Shown piece by piece: positions 38,935-47,900 of a stretch of 64,000 nt of DNA. This DNA is from BACL21 sp038141525. GTDB taxonomy: Bacteria; Bacteroidota; Bacteroidia; Flavobacteriales; Flavobacteriaceae. The DNA is taken from contig JAYQIF010000007.1 of assembly GCA_038141525.1 (NCBI GenBank), positions 4,856-68,855 of the forward strand, given 5' to 3'. Each line of letters opens with the position of its first letter. Within the stretch, counting starts at the first letter, position 1. The position numbers and the translations under genes were made by a program. A model generated the notes under the pieces. The model made no database searches, was not told where the DNA came from, and worked only from the letters and a program-made list of their open reading frames with translations.

Positions 38935-39845
38935 AACTGATTCCTGGTCTGGATATAACGGATAGACTCCTCTAATGCGTTATCGTATGCCAGCCACTTG
39001 ATGTCTCGATTCTTTTTGAACCAAGTCATTTGTCTTTTTGAAAAGCGTCTGGTGTTTTGTTTAATGAGCTCTGTGGCTTGAACGAGGTTGATTTTATGTT
39101 CAAAAAAGTTAAAAAGTTCTTTGTAGCCTACAGTATTTAAGGCATTGAGATTTTTATGGGGCCATAATCTTTTAGCCTCGTCTATTAATCCTTCCTCTAG
39201 CATTTTATCCACTCTTAAATTAATGCGCTCATAAATGATAGGTCTGGGTGCCGTCAGTCCAATGATCTGAAATGAAAATGGTCTTTGTTTGGTCTTGGCC
39301 CTTCTCAATGATGAAAAGTTAAGCCCTGAGGCCCTATAGATTTCTAGTGCACGGATCATCCTTTGTGGATTTCTAGAGTCGACTTGGCTGTAATAGTCTG
39401 GATCGACACGATTTAATTCTGATTGAAGCCATTGTATTCCACGATCCTTGACCATTTCATTTAACTCAGTGCGAATGACCTCTGGTACTTGAGGAAATTC
39501 GTCTAAGCCATATAAAAGTGCGTTAATGTATAAGCCAGATCCACCAACCACTATTGTCTTGTTGGTTTTGGCCGAAAACTCATCAATTAAAGTCAAAGCT
39601 TCGCGTTCGAAGTCCCCAACCGTATAATTTTCGTGAATACTTTTATGCTGTATCAAAAAATGCGGTGCAGCGCTGAGTTCCTCCTCGTCTGGTACCGCGG
39701 TACCAATAGTCATTTCTTTATAAAACTGTCTTGAATCTGCCGAAATAATATTGCAGCGATAGTGACAGGCAAGTTCCATGGCCAATTTTGTTTTACCAAT
39801 GGCTGTAGGACCGACAATGACAATTATTTGGTGGGGTTGTTTCAT
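38931..39845 (-). CDS. miaA: tRNA dimethylallyltransferase
   Basis: Adds the dimethylallyl group to A37 of tRNAs reading UNN codons. 304 residues, intact. The P-loop is VGPTAIGKTKLAMELA. Also IISADSRQFYKEMTIGTA, VVGGSGLYINALL and RNPQRMIRALEIY are typical. Start ATG 39845. Next to the channel gene on the same strand, 16 bases away. Confidence 0.95.
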   Translation of the reverse strand: MKQPHQIIVIVGPTAIGKTKLAMELACHYRCNIISADSRQFYKEMTIGTAVPDEEELSAAPHFLIQHKSIHENYTVGDFEREALTLIDEFSAKTNKTIVVGGSGLYINALLYGLDEFPQVPEVIRTELNEMVKDRGIQWLQSELNRVDPDYYSQVDSRNPQRMIRALEIYRASGLNFSSLRRAKTKQRPFSFQIIGLTAPRPIIYERINLRVDKMLEEGLIDEAKRLWPHKNLNALNTVGYKELFNFFEHKINLVQATELIKQNTRRFSKRQMTWFKKNRDIKWLAYDNALEESIRYIQTRNQF

Positions 39846-39861
39846 TTTATAGACCCGCTAA

Positions 39862-40706
39862 TTAATGCTCATTAAGTAGATGACCACAACTCCAGCAATA
39901 TTGTGCTGTTTGTTTATGATCTGGAGTACTACAATTCGGACAAGATTGAGTGTTTAATTCTGGCTCCGGGATTGACGTTTTTGCATAGGCAACACTGACT
40001 ATTCCGGTGGGCACTGCGATAATACCATATCCCATAATCATTATAATTGAAGCGATAAATTGGCCCAGGGGGTCACAGGAGCAATATCCCCGAATCCGAC
40101 AGTGGTTAGCGTGACAATACACCAATAAATTCCACGAGGAATACTGGTAAACCCACTTTGATCACCTTCGATAAGGTACATGAGGGTACCCGCAATCATC
40201 GAAACAATCAATACGGCAAATAAAAAAACTAGAATTTTTGGTTTAGATAAACGCAAAGCCTCCTTTAATCGATGTCCTTCTTTGATATAGCGCGTTATTT
40301 TTAATATTCTGAAAACGCGCAGTAGCCTTAATGCTCTCAATGTAGCTAGAGCGCCTGTACCACTGATCACTAAGGACAGGTATAAAGGAAAAATTGCCAC
40401 CAAATCCACAAGTCCGTAAAAGCTAAATATATAGTGTCTTGGTTTTTTTATCGTGATGATACGCAGTACATATTCGATGGTAAATAAGATAGTAATGACC
40501 CATTCTGCCCGAGTAAAAAACTGATACCACAATTCAGGCAGCCCCTTAACACTCTCCAACATAACAAAAAGTACCGAGGCAAGAATAAATAGCAGTAGTA
40601 GAATATCGAACCATTTTCCGGCTGGAGTATCTGCCTCATAGATGATTTCATGAAGTTTTTGTTGCCATTTAGATAACGGCTTTGGACTGGAAGAACTCGG
40701 TGTCAT
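39862..40706 (-). CDS. Voltage-gated K+ channel-type ion transporter with C-terminal zinc ribbon (frameshifted)
   Basis: 281 codons after repair of one missing base in the G5 run (40068-40072, plus strand). It has six-helix Kv architecture: a voltage-sensor-like S4 (LATLRALRLLRVFRILKITRY), a pore with selectivity filter TLTTVGFGD, then S6 (IASIIMIMGYGIIAVPTGIV). The C-terminus carries CPNCSTPDHKQTAQYCWSCG, a four-cysteine zinc ribbon after the membrane domain. An ATG at 40745 is possible, but 40706 fits better. Confidence 0.88.
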
Positions 40707-40810
40707 GGGTGTGGGTTGTGAGTTTAAAAATAGTGAACATTTCAAACATAGAGTATAAATAACACGCGCACTTGAGGTATTAACTCCTCGGGGAGGTCAG
40801 TATAAGGGCC

Positions 40811-42178
40811 TCAATCATTGAGGTTGACGACCTTCAAGACTTTTTTTCGACGCAAATACGATTGTATTATGTGTTGGGCATCTCGATTGTCTTGCATGGG
40901 CCTTATGATTGATTTGAGCACCTCGGGGTTTTGAACTTGAAAATTTAGTGAGTAGTACCCAAATCCTTTAAAGGCTCCTTTTTCGATAAGAATACAGGAC
41001 CGTTCTTCTATATGGCGACCTTTGTCGATAATTAAAAGGTCATTGGATTGGTATCGATTTTTATCTAAAAACTCAGTCACTCTTTTGTTGTACTCTGCTG
41101 CCGGCTCTGCCTGAATACACGCTCCATTGCACTGCTCAATGCCATGGAGGAAACAGGCTTCTTTACTTTGATACAAACCATTTAATTTTTGGCACAGCTG
41201 GTAGTGTTCCGTGATTTTGAAAAGAACCGCTTTAGCTTGGGCGAAAGTTGTGAATGTAGTTATGGCTTTTTTTCTTTTATCTGACGGCTCTATTTTTAGG
41301 TTTATATACCCATTATCGTCGACAAAATGTGTGAGTTGATATCTGAAAATAGAGCGACGCAAAGATCGATTATACAGAGGCTTGTGTATTTTAATTTCAT
41401 CGCTCTCTTTCAGTAATGCAATGAGCTCATTACCTGTGCGTTCGACTTGTACATCAGTTGTTTCGAGTTGTAGCTTTTTACTTTTTCTATCCTGTCCTGT
41501 GAAGTGTTGGGTGAGCCGTTTTTTGATGTTTTTACTTTTGCCAATGTAGATGAGCTTTCCCTGTTGATTCCTTAAGTAATATACGCCAACTTCACTTGGG
41601 GCCTGCTCAATAAGTTCCAATAACTTCGGTTCAATTTGTTTTTTTGGGTCCAGACGAATGGAGGATTGAACAATACTCTTTTCGACATCTCGATCGAGTA
41701 GCAGTTGGAATAATTTGACGGTTGCTTGAGCGTCTCCCTGTGCGCGGTGCCGATCACTTAGGGGAATGCCTAAAGCACGAACTAGCTTACCAAGACTATA
41801 ACTGGCGTGACCGGGTAATAATTTTTTTGACAGTTCGACGGTACACAAGCTTTTGCGCTCGAAATCATATCCTAGACGATCGAATTCGGTACGCAGTATA
41901 CGATAGTCAAATTGAGCATTGTGGGCTACCAAAACAGCATCTTGAGTAATTTCAACAATACGTTTGGCAACCTCATAAAATTTTGGGGCTTGGCGCAACA
42001 TATTATTGTTGATTCCAGTAAGTGACACGACAAAGGCCTGTATTGGGCGCTCTGGGTTGACAAGGCTCACAAACTGATCAACTATTTCATGACCATCATA
42101 ACGATAAATAGCAATTTCAGTAATGCCCTCTTCGTTGAACTTCCCTCCAGTGGTTTCTATGTCGACTATGGCGTACAT
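40811..42178 (-). CDS. DEDDh exonuclease fused to GIY-YIG nuclease
   Basis: 455 residues. The N-terminal DnaQ/epsilon-type exonuclease has VDIETTGGKFNEEGITEIA, HNAQFDYRILRTEF and HRAQGDAQATVKLF. A GIY-YIG domain follows near residue 197 (GVYYLRNQQGKLIYIGKSKN), as in UvrC and Cho, and then an unassigned C-terminal part. Probably DNA repair. This fusion is common in Bacteroidetes. Last gene of a tight run with yggS and the dehydrogenase. Confidence 0.9.
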   Translation of the reverse strand: MYAIVDIETTGGKFNEEGITEIAIYRYDGHEIVDQFVSLVNPERPIQAFVVSLTGINNNMLRQAPKFYEVAKRIVEITQDAVLVAHNAQFDYRILRTEFDRLGYDFERKSLCTVELSKKLLPGHASYSLGKLVRALGIPLSDRHRAQGDAQATVKLFQLLLDRDVEKSIVQSSIRLDPKKQIEPKLLELIEQAPSEVGVYYLRNQQGKLIYIGKSKNIKKRLTQHFTGQDRKSKKLQLETTDVQVERTGNELIALLKESDEIKIHKPLYNRSLRRSIFRYQLTHFVDDNGYINLKIEPSDKRKKAITTFTTFAQAKAVLFKITEHYQLCQKLNGLYQSKEACFLHGIEQCNGACIQAEPAAEYNKRVTEFLDKNRYQSNDLLIIDKGRHIEERSCILIEKGAFKGFGYYSLNFQVQNPEVLKSIIRPMQDNRDAQHIIQSYLRRKKVLKVVNLND

Positions 42179-42189
42179 GAACAGATCTG

Positions 42190-42852
42190 TTAATGGGCTT
42201 GCCTGGCTCCAAAAATAGCACTCCCAATGCGAATCATGTTGCTGCCTAGATCTAGGGCAATTGGGTAGTCTGCGCTCATCCCCATGGACAGGATCTCCAG
42301 ATTGTGCTTGGTTTTGTTTTGTTCAAAGAAGGTTTTGAGTACCGAGAACTCCTGCTGTATTTGTTTGGTGTCCTGAGTAAAAGTAGCCATGCCCATTACT
42401 CCACGCACGCGCAAATTTGGCCATGTGTCGCGTGTCATTTCATCAAGAAATGCACTGGCTTGGTCCAGGTTAAAACCGTGTTTCTCTTCTTCTTTGGCTA
42501 TTTTAATTTGAATCAAACAGTCAATGACTCGTCGATATCGCTGTCCTTGGCGATTGATTTCTTTGGCCAATTTAACACGATCAAGAGAGTGAATCAGGGC
42601 AACATATGGAGCGATGTATTTGACTTTATTGGTCTGCAAATGTCCAATCATATGCCACTGAATATCCTTGGGTAAGCGCTCCCATTTCTGGGTCATTTCC
42701 TGAACTTTATTTTCTCCAAAAATTCGATGCCCTGTACTGTAGGCCTCAGAGATGGCCTCGTCGGGTTTGGTTTTAGATACAGCCACTAAAGAAACATCTG
42801 GCGGTAGAGTAGTGCGAACTTTCTTGAGGTTTTCAGCGATTGATTCAATCAT
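42190..42852 (-). CDS. YggS/PLPBP-family PLP homeostasis protein
   Basis: 220 residues. Alanine-racemase-like barrel without racemase activity. Markers are VSLVAVSKTKPDEAISEAY with the PLP lysine (SKTKP), FGENKVQEM, WHMIGHLQTNKVKYI and SMGMSADYPIALDLGSNMIRIG. Involved in PLP balance; the substrate is unclear in the whole family. Starts 10 bases after the dehydrogenase stop. Confidence 0.93.
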   Translation of the reverse strand: MIESIAENLKKVRTTLPPDVSLVAVSKTKPDEAISEAYSTGHRIFGENKVQEMTQKWERLPKDIQWHMIGHLQTNKVKYIAPYVALIHSLDRVKLAKEINRQGQRYRRVIDCLIQIKIAKEEEKHGFNLDQASAFLDEMTRDTWPNLRVRGVMGMATFTQDTKQIQQEFSVLKTFFEQNKTKHNLEILSMGMSADYPIALDLGSNMIRIGSAIFGARQAH

Positions 42853-42861
42853 AATAAGGGT

Positions 42862-43749
42862 TTACGTAAAGCGCTTTGCTACTTTTTCTGCTTTTTTGCT
42901 TTCACTGTAGTCATAAAAACCTTCTTGGCTCTTTACGCCTAGTTTTCCGGCTTCAACCATATTGACCAGAAGTGGGCACGGGGCGAATTTAGCATCTTTG
43001 TACCCTTGATACATGACATTGAGAATAGACAAACAGACGTCTAAGCCTATAAAATCAGCTAGCTGTAAGGGCCCCATGGGATGCGCCATGCCTAATTTCA
43101 TGATTTCATCAATTTCCCGGACTCCAGCAACACCAGTATGTAAGGTGAAAATAGCTTCGTTAATCATAGGGATGAGTATTCTATTGGCGACAAAACCGGG
43201 ATAATCCTGAACGGATACAGGTGTTTTCCCCAATTTTTCGGACATCTCTTTGACCACGCCAAAAGTATGTTCGCTTGTGGAATAACCCGAAATTATTTCG
43301 ACCAATTTCATCAGTGGAACTGGGTTCATAAAGTGCATGCCAATGACTCGATCTGGTCTGCTTGTGACCGAAGCAATCGAGGTAATCGAGATAGAAGACG
43401 TATTTGTGGCCAAAATGGTGTCCTCGGGACAAAATTGATCTAAATCTTTGAAAATACTCTTTTTGATGCTTTCTTGTTCTGTGGCCGCTTCAACCACTAG
43501 ACTTGCGTATTCTACGCCTTCTTCAAGGTTTGTATAGGTGGTTATATTGCCCAGGGTTTGGGCTTTATTTTCTTCGGTAATTTTGCCTTTGGCGACCATG
43601 CGCTCTAAATTTTGCTCAATGGTCGCAAGTCCTTTGTTCAAGGCTTGTTGCGAGACGTCTATAAGTTGTACGCGAAAATCGTTTTGAGCAAAAGTATGAG
43701 CGATTCCGTTGCCCATGGTACCCGCCCCAATAACAGCTACATTTTTCAT
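42862..43749 (-). CDS. 3-hydroxybutyryl-CoA dehydrogenase
   Basis: 295 residues, NAD-dependent oxidation of 3-hydroxyacyl-CoA. The N-terminal Rossmann motif is VIGAGTMGNGIAHTFAQND and the catalytic histidine lies in GMHFMNPVPLMKLVE. The C-terminal domain has LGMAHPMGPLQLADFIGLD. The partner of an acyl-CoA pathway is not in the window. It lies 4 bases after the oxidoreductase gene and 10 before yggS, in one run. Confidence 0.93.
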   Translation of the reverse strand: MKNVAVIGAGTMGNGIAHTFAQNDFRVQLIDVSQQALNKGLATIEQNLERMVAKGKITEENKAQTLGNITTYTNLEEGVEYASLVVEAATEQESIKKSIFKDLDQFCPEDTILATNTSSISITSIASVTSRPDRVIGMHFMNPVPLMKLVEIISGYSTSEHTFGVVKEMSEKLGKTPVSVQDYPGFVANRILIPMINEAIFTLHTGVAGVREIDEIMKLGMAHPMGPLQLADFIGLDVCLSILNVMYQGYKDAKFAPCPLLVNMVEAGKLGVKSQEGFYDYSESKKAEKVAKRFT

Positions 43750-43752
43750 AAG

Positions 43753-44718
43753 TTAATGTTTAAAGTTTTCTATGACGTTTAAAGCGACCTCTAAGGCTCT
43801 TGCTCCATCGATTAAATCCACAACTGGCTTGGTGTCGTGCTCTATGGCATCTGCAAATGACTCCAATTCATCCAAAATCGCATTATTGCTATCGACTTCG
43901 GGGTTATCAAAATAAATCTGTTTTTTCTGGCCCTCTGCATTGGTCAAAATCATCGCAAAGTCATCGGGTTGTTCTGGCGCATTTTTCATCTTGACTACTT
44001 CGCAGGTTTTATCGAGATAATCCACAGAGATATAGGCGTCTTTTTGGAAGAAACGTACTTTACGCATTTTTTTCATCGAAATACGGCTGGCTGTTAAGTT
44101 AGCGACACATCCATTCTCAAATTCTATACGTGCATTGGCAATATCTGGTGTTTCGGAAATGACGACAACACCACTGGCACTAACTTGTTTTACGGGACTT
44201 TTGACCACACTCAAAACCGCATCAATGTCGTGGATCATAAGATCCAAAACTACGGGAACATCAGTCCCTCGGGGATTGAACTCAGCAAGTCGGTGAGTTT
44301 CTATGAACATTGGAGATTCGATTTTGTCTTTAACGGCCATAAAGGCTGGGTTAAATCGCTCCACATGCCCTACCTGTCCTTTGAGCCCTTTTTCTTCGGC
44401 CAATGCAATAATGGCCTGGGCTTGCTCATTAGTTTCCGTAATGGGTTTTTCGATAAATACGTGTTTGCCTGCCTCGAGTACCGACATGGCTCCCTGATAG
44501 TGGTGTATTGTCGGGGTGACAATATCGATGAAATCACAAGCCTCAATTAAATCTTCTGGTCGCTCGAAATAAGTGTAACCATGAGTTTTTTCAAGGGCTT
44601 TAGCCGATGGCTCATCTGCATCGTAAAAGCCAACAAGCTCAAATCGCTCGCTCTGTTGTAATAGTTTAAGGTGAATCTTTCCCAGGTGTCCTGCACCAAA
44701 CACTCCTGCTTTTAGCAT
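43753..44718 (-). CDS. Gfo/Idh/MocA-family oxidoreductase
   Basis: 321 residues. VFGAGHLGKIHLKLLQQS is the NAD-binding loop; HVFIEKPITETNEQA carries the conserved lysine. No signal peptide, so cytoplasmic, unlike the copy at 5992. Substrate unknown. It heads the run ending with the exonuclease. A TATCTTTG box lies at 44735-44742. Confidence 0.88.
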   Translation of the reverse strand: MLKAGVFGAGHLGKIHLKLLQQSERFELVGFYDADEPSAKALEKTHGYTYFERPEDLIEACDFIDIVTPTIHHYQGAMSVLEAGKHVFIEKPITETNEQAQAIIALAEEKGLKGQVGHVERFNPAFMAVKDKIESPMFIETHRLAEFNPRGTDVPVVLDLMIHDIDAVLSVVKSPVKQVSASGVVVISETPDIANARIEFENGCVANLTASRISMKKMRKVRFFQKDAYISVDYLDKTCEVVKMKNAPEQPDDFAMILTNAEGQKKQIYFDNPEVDSNNAILDELESFADAIEHDTKPVVDLIDGARALEVALNVIENFKH

Positions 44719-44734
44719 GTATTTTGAATTTGAA

Positions 44735-44742
44735 CAAAGATA
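44735..44742 (-). promoter_or_regulatory. TAnnTTTG box of the oxidoreductase-exonuclease run
   Basis: TATCTTTG on the minus strand, 16 bases before the ATG at 44718. A TTG lies about 26 bases further upstream, slightly beyond the usual spacing. Confidence 0.4.
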
Positions 44743-44848
44743 CCTAATTTACCCAAAAATAGAGAGGTCAACTGCACCGAATTCCCCACCTGTTTCTTAG
44801 TTTTGCTGAGGGCTTTAACAGGTTTTGTGTGCAGCCCTATGGAAGCTC

Positions 44849-45490
44849 ATGAAAGACTCATTCATTCACAAAGGCAAGAGAAAACAACTGTTAGACAAAC
44901 TGCGTCTTAAAGGAATCAATGATGAGCGTGTCCTTGAGGCGATGGATCGTATTCCAAGGCATTTGTTTATGGACAGTAGTTTTCTGGATCACGCCTACAG
45001 TGACAAAGCGTTTCCTATTGCGGCGGATCAAACAATTTCACAGCCCTTTACGGTAGCCAAACAAACCGAGTTGTTACAATGTGCTGCAGGACAAAAAATT
45101 CTTGAAATAGGCATGGGTAGTGGCTATCAAAGCGCTGTTCTTGTGGCTATGGGTATAGAACTCTACACCATTGAGCGTCAAAATGAATTGTTCAAAAAGT
45201 CATCACTGCTGTTAAGAAAAATAGGGTTTACCCCAAAAAAGGCAATATTTGGTGATGGTTATAAGGGGTATCCCGAGAAAGCACCCTATGATGGGATTAT
45301 TGTAACTGCAGGGGCTCCCTTTGTTCCGACACCATTACTGGCACAACTAAAAGTAGGGGGCAGGTTAGTCATTCCAATTGGGGAAAAAGACCAAATCATG
45401 ACGGTTTTTGTGCGGGTTTCTGATAAAAAGTTTGATAAATCGACCCACGGGCCCTGTAAGTTTGTCCCGCTCTTGGCCAATAAAAATTAG
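44849..45490 (+). CDS. pcm: Protein-L-isoaspartate O-methyltransferase
   Basis: Repairs isoaspartyl residues in damaged proteins using SAM. 213 residues from ATG 44849 (MKDSFIHKGKRKQLLDKL); an ATG at 44825 adds 8 unconvincing residues. Markers are TISQPFTVAKQTELL and the SAM loop KILEIGMGSGYQSAVL, then IIVTAGAP and GGRLVIPIG. Single gene, divergent from the oxidoreductase. Confidence 0.93.
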   Translation: MKDSFIHKGKRKQLLDKLRLKGINDERVLEAMDRIPRHLFMDSSFLDHAYSDKAFPIAADQTISQPFTVAKQTELLQCAAGQKILEIGMGSGYQSAVLVAMGIELYTIERQNELFKKSSLLLRKIGFTPKKAIFGDGYKGYPEKAPYDGIIVTAGAPFVPTPLLAQLKVGGRLVIPIGEKDQIMTVFVRVSDKKFDKSTHGPCKFVPLLANKN

Positions 45491-45511
45491 TGGTAATCCG
45501 AACCACGAGCC

Positions 45512-46572
45512 TCACTGCATGAGATCAAGGCACAATGCACTCAAAGTCTTGACCACTTGAGTGGGGTATAGTCCGAGCTCGGGAGCCCCTTCACAAAGGT
45601 GGATGTAGCGCAAATTCGGGTGTCCTGCCAGCTGTCGCGCGCGTGTTCTAACGGTTTGTATTGATGAGCCGATTGGACTTTGAGCGCTACTGCCCATATC
45701 GGCAATTACATCTAAATCAATTTCTAGTCCAAAATAGTCGGCAACTGTAGATTCGATCCAATGCTTGAACATGTCTTCTCTGTGATCGGTGGCGATGTCC
45801 AGCCATTGATTGAGCGATATGAAGTCGATAATTTTATCTTTATCGGGATCTAGACTTTGGTTGGTTTCCTCGATGAACTTTGTGATTTCTGGGGAAAGTG
45901 TGTGCTCATGAAGGCCAAAAATTCGATACTTGGCCAAATAGTCATCCCTCAATGCCCTCTGGAAACCATTGCCGCTGTGGCGATAATCATCGCTGCGTAG
46001 ATCAGTATGCGCATCGATATTCAGGCAGTTCACTGCTTGTCTTAGGGCTTGACTGCTGGCTTTTAGCAGCCCAAGGGCGTTATTGTGCCCCCCACCAATC
46101 ACTACTGGGATAAAACCTGCGCTAATCAATGGTTGTGTCACTTGAACCACACGATTGTCAAGTGTCGTAATAAGATCGTTAAAGGACTTCTGATCTTTTG
46201 GTTTTTGCCAATTCAAATCCTTGCTTTGCTCCATAAGATCTTGGCAGAGTATCGAACCCAAAATAGCGATGTTGTCGACCGGGCTGTTTGCGGCCAAGGG
46301 TAAGGAGCAAAAATGAGCCAAAAATGCTTCCCAAGTTTTTGCAGCTCCCGGGCGTCCGCCGTTGGCTCTAACGCCGATGTCCTCTGGTATGCCAATTAAT
46401 AGATAGCGCGCTTTCGACTGTTTTAGATCCTGTGCCGAATGAATGAGCGGGAGCACCTCCCCTAGGCGCGGTTCACCGCGCCTTTTGACCGTAATTTGAT
46501 CGATGTGTTTCGGGTCAATAAACTTTAATCCGTCAATAAAGTCAATCCGTCAATAAAATCCAATCCGTTCAT
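45512..46572 (-). CDS. hutG: Formimidoylglutamase (HutG-type ureohydrolase), frameshifted near the start
   Basis: Arginase-fold manganese enzyme of histidine breakdown. Metal motifs are VVIGGGHNNALG, NIDAHTDLR and EIDLDVIADMG; PEDIGVRANGGRPGA is typical of the formiminoglutamase branch. I place the start at ATG 46572, overlapping the hutI TGA (ATGA). This needs one base added near 46542, inside an 18-bp tandem repeat. It restores MNGLDFIDGLDFIDGLKFID and the family segment KHIDQITVKRRGEPRLGEV. Repair gives 353 codons. A start at 46456 would cut off that conserved segment. Confidence 0.88.
46519..46572 (-). repeat. 18-bp tandem repeat inside the hutG start
   Basis: Three near-copies of an 18-base unit (consensus GGATTGGATTTTATTGAC on the minus strand), each encoding GL(D/K)FID. 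The middle copy lacks one base near 46542, which breaks the frame. Confidence 0.75.
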
Positions 46573-47804
46573 AAAATGCGACCGTTTAGGATAACTTGGT
46601 CAATATGATTTTGACCAAAATCATAGGGGAGGTGGCTGTAATCCTCTAGAGGATCTGTGATGATTAAGCTAGCTGTTTTACCGCGGGTAATTGATCCATG
46701 CGTGGTTTCGAGTCCCATGGCGTAAGCCCCGTTGATCGTTGCCGCGTTTATTGCCTCTGCCGGAGTCATTTTCATACGCATGCAGGCCAAGGAAACCACC
46801 AGATTCATGTTGCCAGAAGGGGCGGAGCCCGGATTAAAATCTGTGGCTAGAGCCAGAGGTAAGCCATGATCGATAATCCTTCTGGCCGGGGTGAATGGGA
46901 TGTCCAAAAACAACGAACATCCCGGTAAGGCTACCGGCATAGTTTGGCTGTTTTCGAGAGCCGCAATATCTTCATCGGTAATCAGTTCGAGATGGTCCAC
47001 ACTGAGCGCGTCCATAGCAACACCTAAGGCAACTCCACCAATGGCATTGAATTGATTGACGTGTATTTTTCCCGGTAATCCATATTTGGCTCCCGCAGCT
47101 AAAATTTGCTTTGTATCAGATAAATCGAAATACCCCTTTTCACAAAAAACATCGACATAGTCCGCCAGTTTTTGAGCGGCGACCTCAGGAATCATCTCTT
47201 GACAAACATGATCGATGTACTGCTCTTTTCTACCTTTATAATCCTCGGGTAAAGCATGAGCGCCCAAAAAGGTTGTTTTAATCGCGACCGGGAATTTTTT
47301 CGCCAAGCGTTTGGCCACACGCAGCATCTTGAGTTCGGCTTCGAGATTGAGCCCATAGCCACTTTTAATTTCTAGGGCCCCCGTACCCAGATAAGCGCAT
47401 TGTTCCAGGCGCGCGGCGGCTTGCTGGTAGAGGTTAGCCTCGGAGGTGTTGTCCAGTCTCTCTGCGCTGTTTAATATGCCACCCCCAAGCTCAGCGATCT
47501 CTTGATAGCTTTTGCCTTCCAAGCGCTGAACAAATTCATCTACGCGGTTTCCGGCATACACCAAGTGACTGTGGCTGTCACAATAGGTCGGCATCACTAT
47601 GCGATCACTGCAGTCAACAATATTTTTTGTCACGTCTAATGGCGCTTTTTCCATGGGCCCAAAGTCCTCGATAAGTCCTTTATTGATCAGGAGCCAGGCA
47701 TTTTTATGCATGGGCAATTGCTTCATTTGCTCCCCGGAGACGCAACGAATGTAGGGCTCACGAATCTGTAGCAGTTGATGAATGTTGATCAGGAGTGTTT
47801 TCAT
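46569..47804 (-). CDS. hutI: Imidazolonepropionase
   Basis: Third step of histidine degradation: imidazolonepropionate to formimidoylglutamate. 411 residues from ATG 47804 (MKTLLINIHQLLQIR). The longer frame to 47942 is ruled out by the divergent gene there. Metal and active-site motifs are YCDSHSHLVYAGNR, GKIHVNQFNAIGG and ATDFNPGSAPSGNM. hutG follows with an ATGA overlap. hutH and hutU are not in the window. Confidence 0.94.
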   Translation of the reverse strand: MKTLLINIHQLLQIREPYIRCVSGEQMKQLPMHKNAWLLINKGLIEDFGPMEKAPLDVTKNIVDCSDRIVMPTYCDSHSHLVYAGNRVDEFVQRLEGKSYQEIAELGGGILNSAERLDNTSEANLYQQAAARLEQCAYLGTGALEIKSGYGLNLEAELKMLRVAKRLAKKFPVAIKTTFLGAHALPEDYKGRKEQYIDHVCQEMIPEVAAQKLADYVDVFCEKGYFDLSDTKQILAAGAKYGLPGKIHVNQFNAIGGVALGVAMDALSVDHLELITDEDIAALENSQTMPVALPGCSLFLDIPFTPARRIIDHGLPLALATDFNPGSAPSGNMNLVVSLACMRMKMTPAEAINAATINGAYAMGLETTHGSITRGKTASLIITDPLEDYSHLPYDFGQNHIDQVILNGRIL

Positions 47805-47887
47805 TAAATCTTTCTCGGTATTGATTCGTGATGTGTCCAGGTTACTAAAATCTATCGGTAAATATAGTAATACTCTTTTCGAATTTG

Positions 47888-47895
47888 TACATTTG
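47888..47895 (+). promoter_or_regulatory. TAnnTTTG box before the PLP enzyme gene
   Basis: TACATTTG ends 5 bases before the ATG at 47901, in the 96-base region shared with divergent hutI. Confidence 0.4.
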
Positions 47896-47900
47896 ACTAT

